7,591 nt of DNA from Pseudomonadota bacterium (GTDB lineage: Bacteria; Pseudomonadota; Alphaproteobacteria; Rhizobiales; Phreatobacteraceae), in the NCBI GenBank assembly GCA_023416965.1, contig JAEZGJ010000053.1, forward strand, positions 1-7,591, written 5' to 3'. Below, in pieces: positions 6,578-7,591 of this stretch; the first letter of the stretch is position 1; the number at the start of each line of letters is the position of its first letter. Under the pieces are notes generated by a model that was given only the letters and a program-made list of their open reading frames with translations, did not search any database and was not told the DNA's origin. Made by a program: the position numbers and the translations under genes.

Positions 6578-6592
6578 TGTTTTGGTGAGCGA

Positions 6593-6620
6593 TTGCCGGT
6601 GGTCGCCGTTCGGTTTAAAT
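6593..6620 (+). promoter_or_regulatory. Candidate bfd promoter
   Basis: TTGCCG (6593-6598, four of six to TTGACA) and TTAAAT (6615-6620, four of six to TATAAT) are separated by 16 nt. Transcription would start near 6627, inside the iron-box-like palindrome, which is a usual arrangement for a repressor site. Both boxes are only moderate matches, and the choice is supported mainly by the operator position and by the low GC content of this patch. Confidence 0.35.
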
Positions 6621-6641
6621 AGCTGACATCTCCAGTCAACT
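6621..6641. promoter_or_regulatory. Iron-responsive operator-like palindrome (RirA/IRO type) before bfd
   Basis: The core TGA-N9-TCA (6624-6638) fits the IRO consensus recognised by the rhizobial Fe-S regulator RirA. The symmetry extends further: AGCTGAC (6621-6627) against GTCAACT (6635-6641), six of seven positions complementary around a 7-bp centre. It lies three bases after the proposed -10 box and 32 nt before the bfd start, over the likely transcription start. Repression when iron is plentiful would suit Bfd, which is needed when stored iron must be released. The regulator itself is not in the window, so assignment to RirA or a related Rrf2 protein is inference. Confidence 0.5.
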
Positions 6642-6672
6642 TTACCGCCCGCGGCTGGAGCGGAGAGCTGCC

Positions 6673-6930
6673 TTGATCGTCTGTCATTGCAACGTTCTGA
6701 GCGACCGCGACATCCGCGCCTGCCTCGGCGACGGCCCGGACTGCCCGCGGGCGGTGGGCGAGGTCTATACCTGCCTCGGCTGCAGCCCGGAATGCGGGCG
6801 CTGCGCCCGCACCATCCGCGCCATCATGCGCGAGGCGGGGGTTGGCGGCTGCAGCTCCTGCCCGGCCGGCGAATGCGCCGGCCATGCCCATGACGGCGCC
6901 GCGGGCCCCGTTCTCATCGCCGCGGAATAA
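6673..6930 (+). CDS. bfd: Bacterioferritin-associated ferredoxin (2Fe-2S)
   Basis: This 85-residue protein is a BFD-type [2Fe-2S] ferredoxin that binds bacterioferritin and passes electrons to reduce stored ferric iron for release into the cytosol. The cluster ligands are visible as C4-x-C6 and C41-x-x-C44 (CGRC). The spacing between pairs is 34 residues, slightly longer than the 32 of E. coli Bfd. Two further cysteines, C34 and C37, form a CxxC just before the second pair, as I recall for other rhizobial versions. The tail after about residue 55 is longer than in the 64-residue E. coli protein and is Cys/His-rich (C60, C63, C68, H71, H73), giving 11 cysteines in all. The start is TTG, chosen because MIVCHCN is the family's N-terminus and GGAG lies seven bases upstream (6662-6665). 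It precedes bfr on the same strand and probably has its own iron-controlled promoter. Confidence 0.92.
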   Translation: MIVCHCNVLSDRDIRACLGDGPDCPRAVGEVYTCLGCSPECGRCARTIRAIMREAGVGGCSSCPAGECAGHAHDGAAGPVLIAAE

Positions 6931-6942
6931 GGCCTCCCCGTC

Positions 6943-6980
6943 GGGTTGCGGGCCGCGCAGCGGCACCCGTGGCGCAACCT
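6943..6980 (+). terminator. Hairpin between bfd and bfr (possible terminator or attenuator)
   Basis: GGTTGCG (6944-6950) pairs with CGCAACC (6973-6979), extendable by one G-U pair to 6943 and 6980. Inside the loop, GCCGC (6952-6956) and GCGGC (6960-6964) form a second stem around three bases. The structure begins 12 nt after the bfd stop. The downstream sequence TTGCTCCCTTG is pyrimidine-rich but has no true U-run, so intrinsic termination is uncertain; it may instead weaken read-through into bfr or stabilise the bfd message. Confidence 0.4.
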
Positions 6981-6987
6981 TGCTCCC

Positions 6988-7016
6988 TTGCCTGACGTTT
7001 CTGGAATGACCTAAAA
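6988..7016 (+). promoter_or_regulatory. Candidate bfr promoter with degenerate Irr-box-like sequence
   Basis: TTGCCT (6988-6993) is followed after 17 nt by CTAAAA (7011-7016), or after 18 nt by TAAAAG. Overlapping the -10 box, 6999-7015 matches the Irr-box consensus as I recall it (TTTAGAA-N3-TTCTAAA) at about nine of fourteen defined bases. Irr represses bacterioferritin in some rhizobia when iron is scarce. The match is weak, so this is only a candidate. Confidence 0.28.
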
Positions 7017-7070
7017 GTGGCGGGCCGCCCGTCGGTGGCAGCGACGCGTCGGAAACAGGTGGAGCAGGCC

Positions 7071-7556
7071 ATGAAGGGCGACAAGAAGGTCATCGACTAT
7101 CTCAACCGGGGCCTGCGCAGCGAGCTGACTGCCGTCAGCCAGTACTGGCTGCACTACCGCATGCTGCACAATTGGGGCTTCCTCGATCTCGCCAAGTACT
7201 GGCGCAAGGAATCGATCGAGGAGATGGTCCACGCGGACAAGTTCATCGACCGCATCCTGTTCCTCGAGGGCCATCCGAACCTGCAGGTCCTCGACCCGCT
7301 GCAGATCGGCCAGGATGTCGGCGAGATCATCCAGAGCGACCTGAACGCCGAGATCGGCGCCCGCGCGCTCTACCAGGAGGCGGCGGCCTATTGCGAGACC
7401 GTCAAGGACTATCCCTCTCGCGACCTGTTCATCGAGCTGATGACGGACGAGGAAGGCCATATCGACTTCCTCGAGACGCAGCAGGAGATCATCAAGACGA
7501 TCGGTCTGCCGCTCTACATCCAGAAACACATGGGCCCGGTCGGCGGGGACCACTAA
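7071..7556 (+). CDS. bfr: Bacterioferritin
   Basis: This 161-residue protein is a haem-containing ferritin that forms a 24-subunit cytosolic shell, oxidises Fe(II) at a di-iron site and stores it as a ferric mineral. All ferroxidase ligands sit at the classical positions: E18, E51, H54, E94, E127 and H130. The haem ligand M52 is also present (EEMVHADK, 50-57), so it should bind haem between subunit pairs. Length is typical and the four-helix plan is complete, with IGLPLYIQKHM (144-154) forming the short C-terminal helix. The ATG at 7071 is preferred: GGAG (7061-7064) lies six bases upstream and MKGDKKVIDYLN is the standard N-terminus. An in-frame GTG at 7017 would add 18 residues unlike the family. 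It follows bfd by 140 nt and is its natural partner. The 35 bases after the stop are very GC-rich, and no complete terminator is visible before the window ends. Confidence 0.97.
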   Translation: MKGDKKVIDYLNRGLRSELTAVSQYWLHYRMLHNWGFLDLAKYWRKESIEEMVHADKFIDRILFLEGHPNLQVLDPLQIGQDVGEIIQSDLNAEIGARALYQEAAAYCETVKDYPSRDLFIELMTDEEGHIDFLETQQEIIKTIGLPLYIQKHMGPVGGDH

Positions 7557-7591
7557 GGCGGCAATCCCGGCGCGCGCCCCCGGCGCCGCGC

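Noticed and set aside
4417..6588. Very long plus-strand open frame opposite priA
   Set aside because: It is the antisense image of a clear, full-length PriA. The translation is low-complexity Arg/Ala/Gly/His-rich, as expected for antisense frames in high-GC DNA, and shows no family motif.
7017..7070. Upstream GTG start for bacterioferritin
   Set aside because: It adds 18 residues not found in the family, lacks a spaced ribosome binding site and overlaps the likely promoter. The ATG at 7071 has GGAG at six bases and the canonical N-terminus.
7568..7588. GC-rich inverted repeat after bfr as an intrinsic terminator
   Set aside because: Six bases can pair (CGGCGC with GCGCCG) around a nine-base loop, but several alternative pairings exist in this GC-only stretch and the window ends before any T-run could be seen.

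Overview
The window reads as ordinary chromosomal DNA from a high-GC alphaproteobacterium, most likely Hyphomicrobiales (Rhizobiales). This rests on gene content and protein style: a DUF2336-type protein, the rhizobial form of Bfd, an iron-box-like operator of the RirA type, and strong GC bias at third codon positions. I see no insertion sequence, phage gene, CRISPR array, tRNA or rRNA. Genes fill almost everything; the longest non-coding stretch is 216 nt (6457-6672).

Layout from left to right. (1) Positions 2-469 (+) hold the 3' part of a conserved protein of unknown function that enters from outside the window. (2) Positions 605-1372 (+) encode a DUF2336 helical region fused to a C-terminal PilZ domain with intact cyclic-di-GMP motifs; its upstream gap carries a CtrA-like site and a 16-bp palindrome. 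(3) On the minus strand, a dihydroorotase-type amidohydrolase (1981-3309) and a SAM-dependent methyltransferase (1388-1984) overlap by 4 nt and form one transcription unit. It has a good sigma-70-like promoter at 3355-3383 and a palindrome over the ribosome binding site. (4) Divergent from it, ygfZ (3401-4264, +) encodes a folate-binding iron-sulfur maintenance protein. (5) priA (4282-6456, -), the primosomal helicase, converges on ygfZ. (6) Divergent from priA lies an iron-storage pair on the plus strand: bfd (6673-6930, bacterioferritin-associated ferredoxin) and bfr (7071-7556, bacterioferritin).

How the genes work together. Bfr oxidises and stores iron, and Bfd reduces stored ferric iron so that it can be released. 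A TGA-N9-TCA palindrome sits just downstream of the likely bfd -10 box, where an iron-responsive repressor could act. Bfr seems to have its own promoter after a hairpin that separates the two genes, which would allow storage and release to be controlled separately. The other genes (pyrimidine-type amidohydrolase, methyltransferase, PriA, YgfZ, PilZ protein) are neighbours with no obvious shared pathway.

I did not find a convincing new multi-gene system. The most useful observations are the Q-x-H replacement of the first metal-ligand histidine in the dihydroorotase, the Cys/His-rich tail on Bfd, the iron-box-like operator, and the DUF2336-PilZ fusion.
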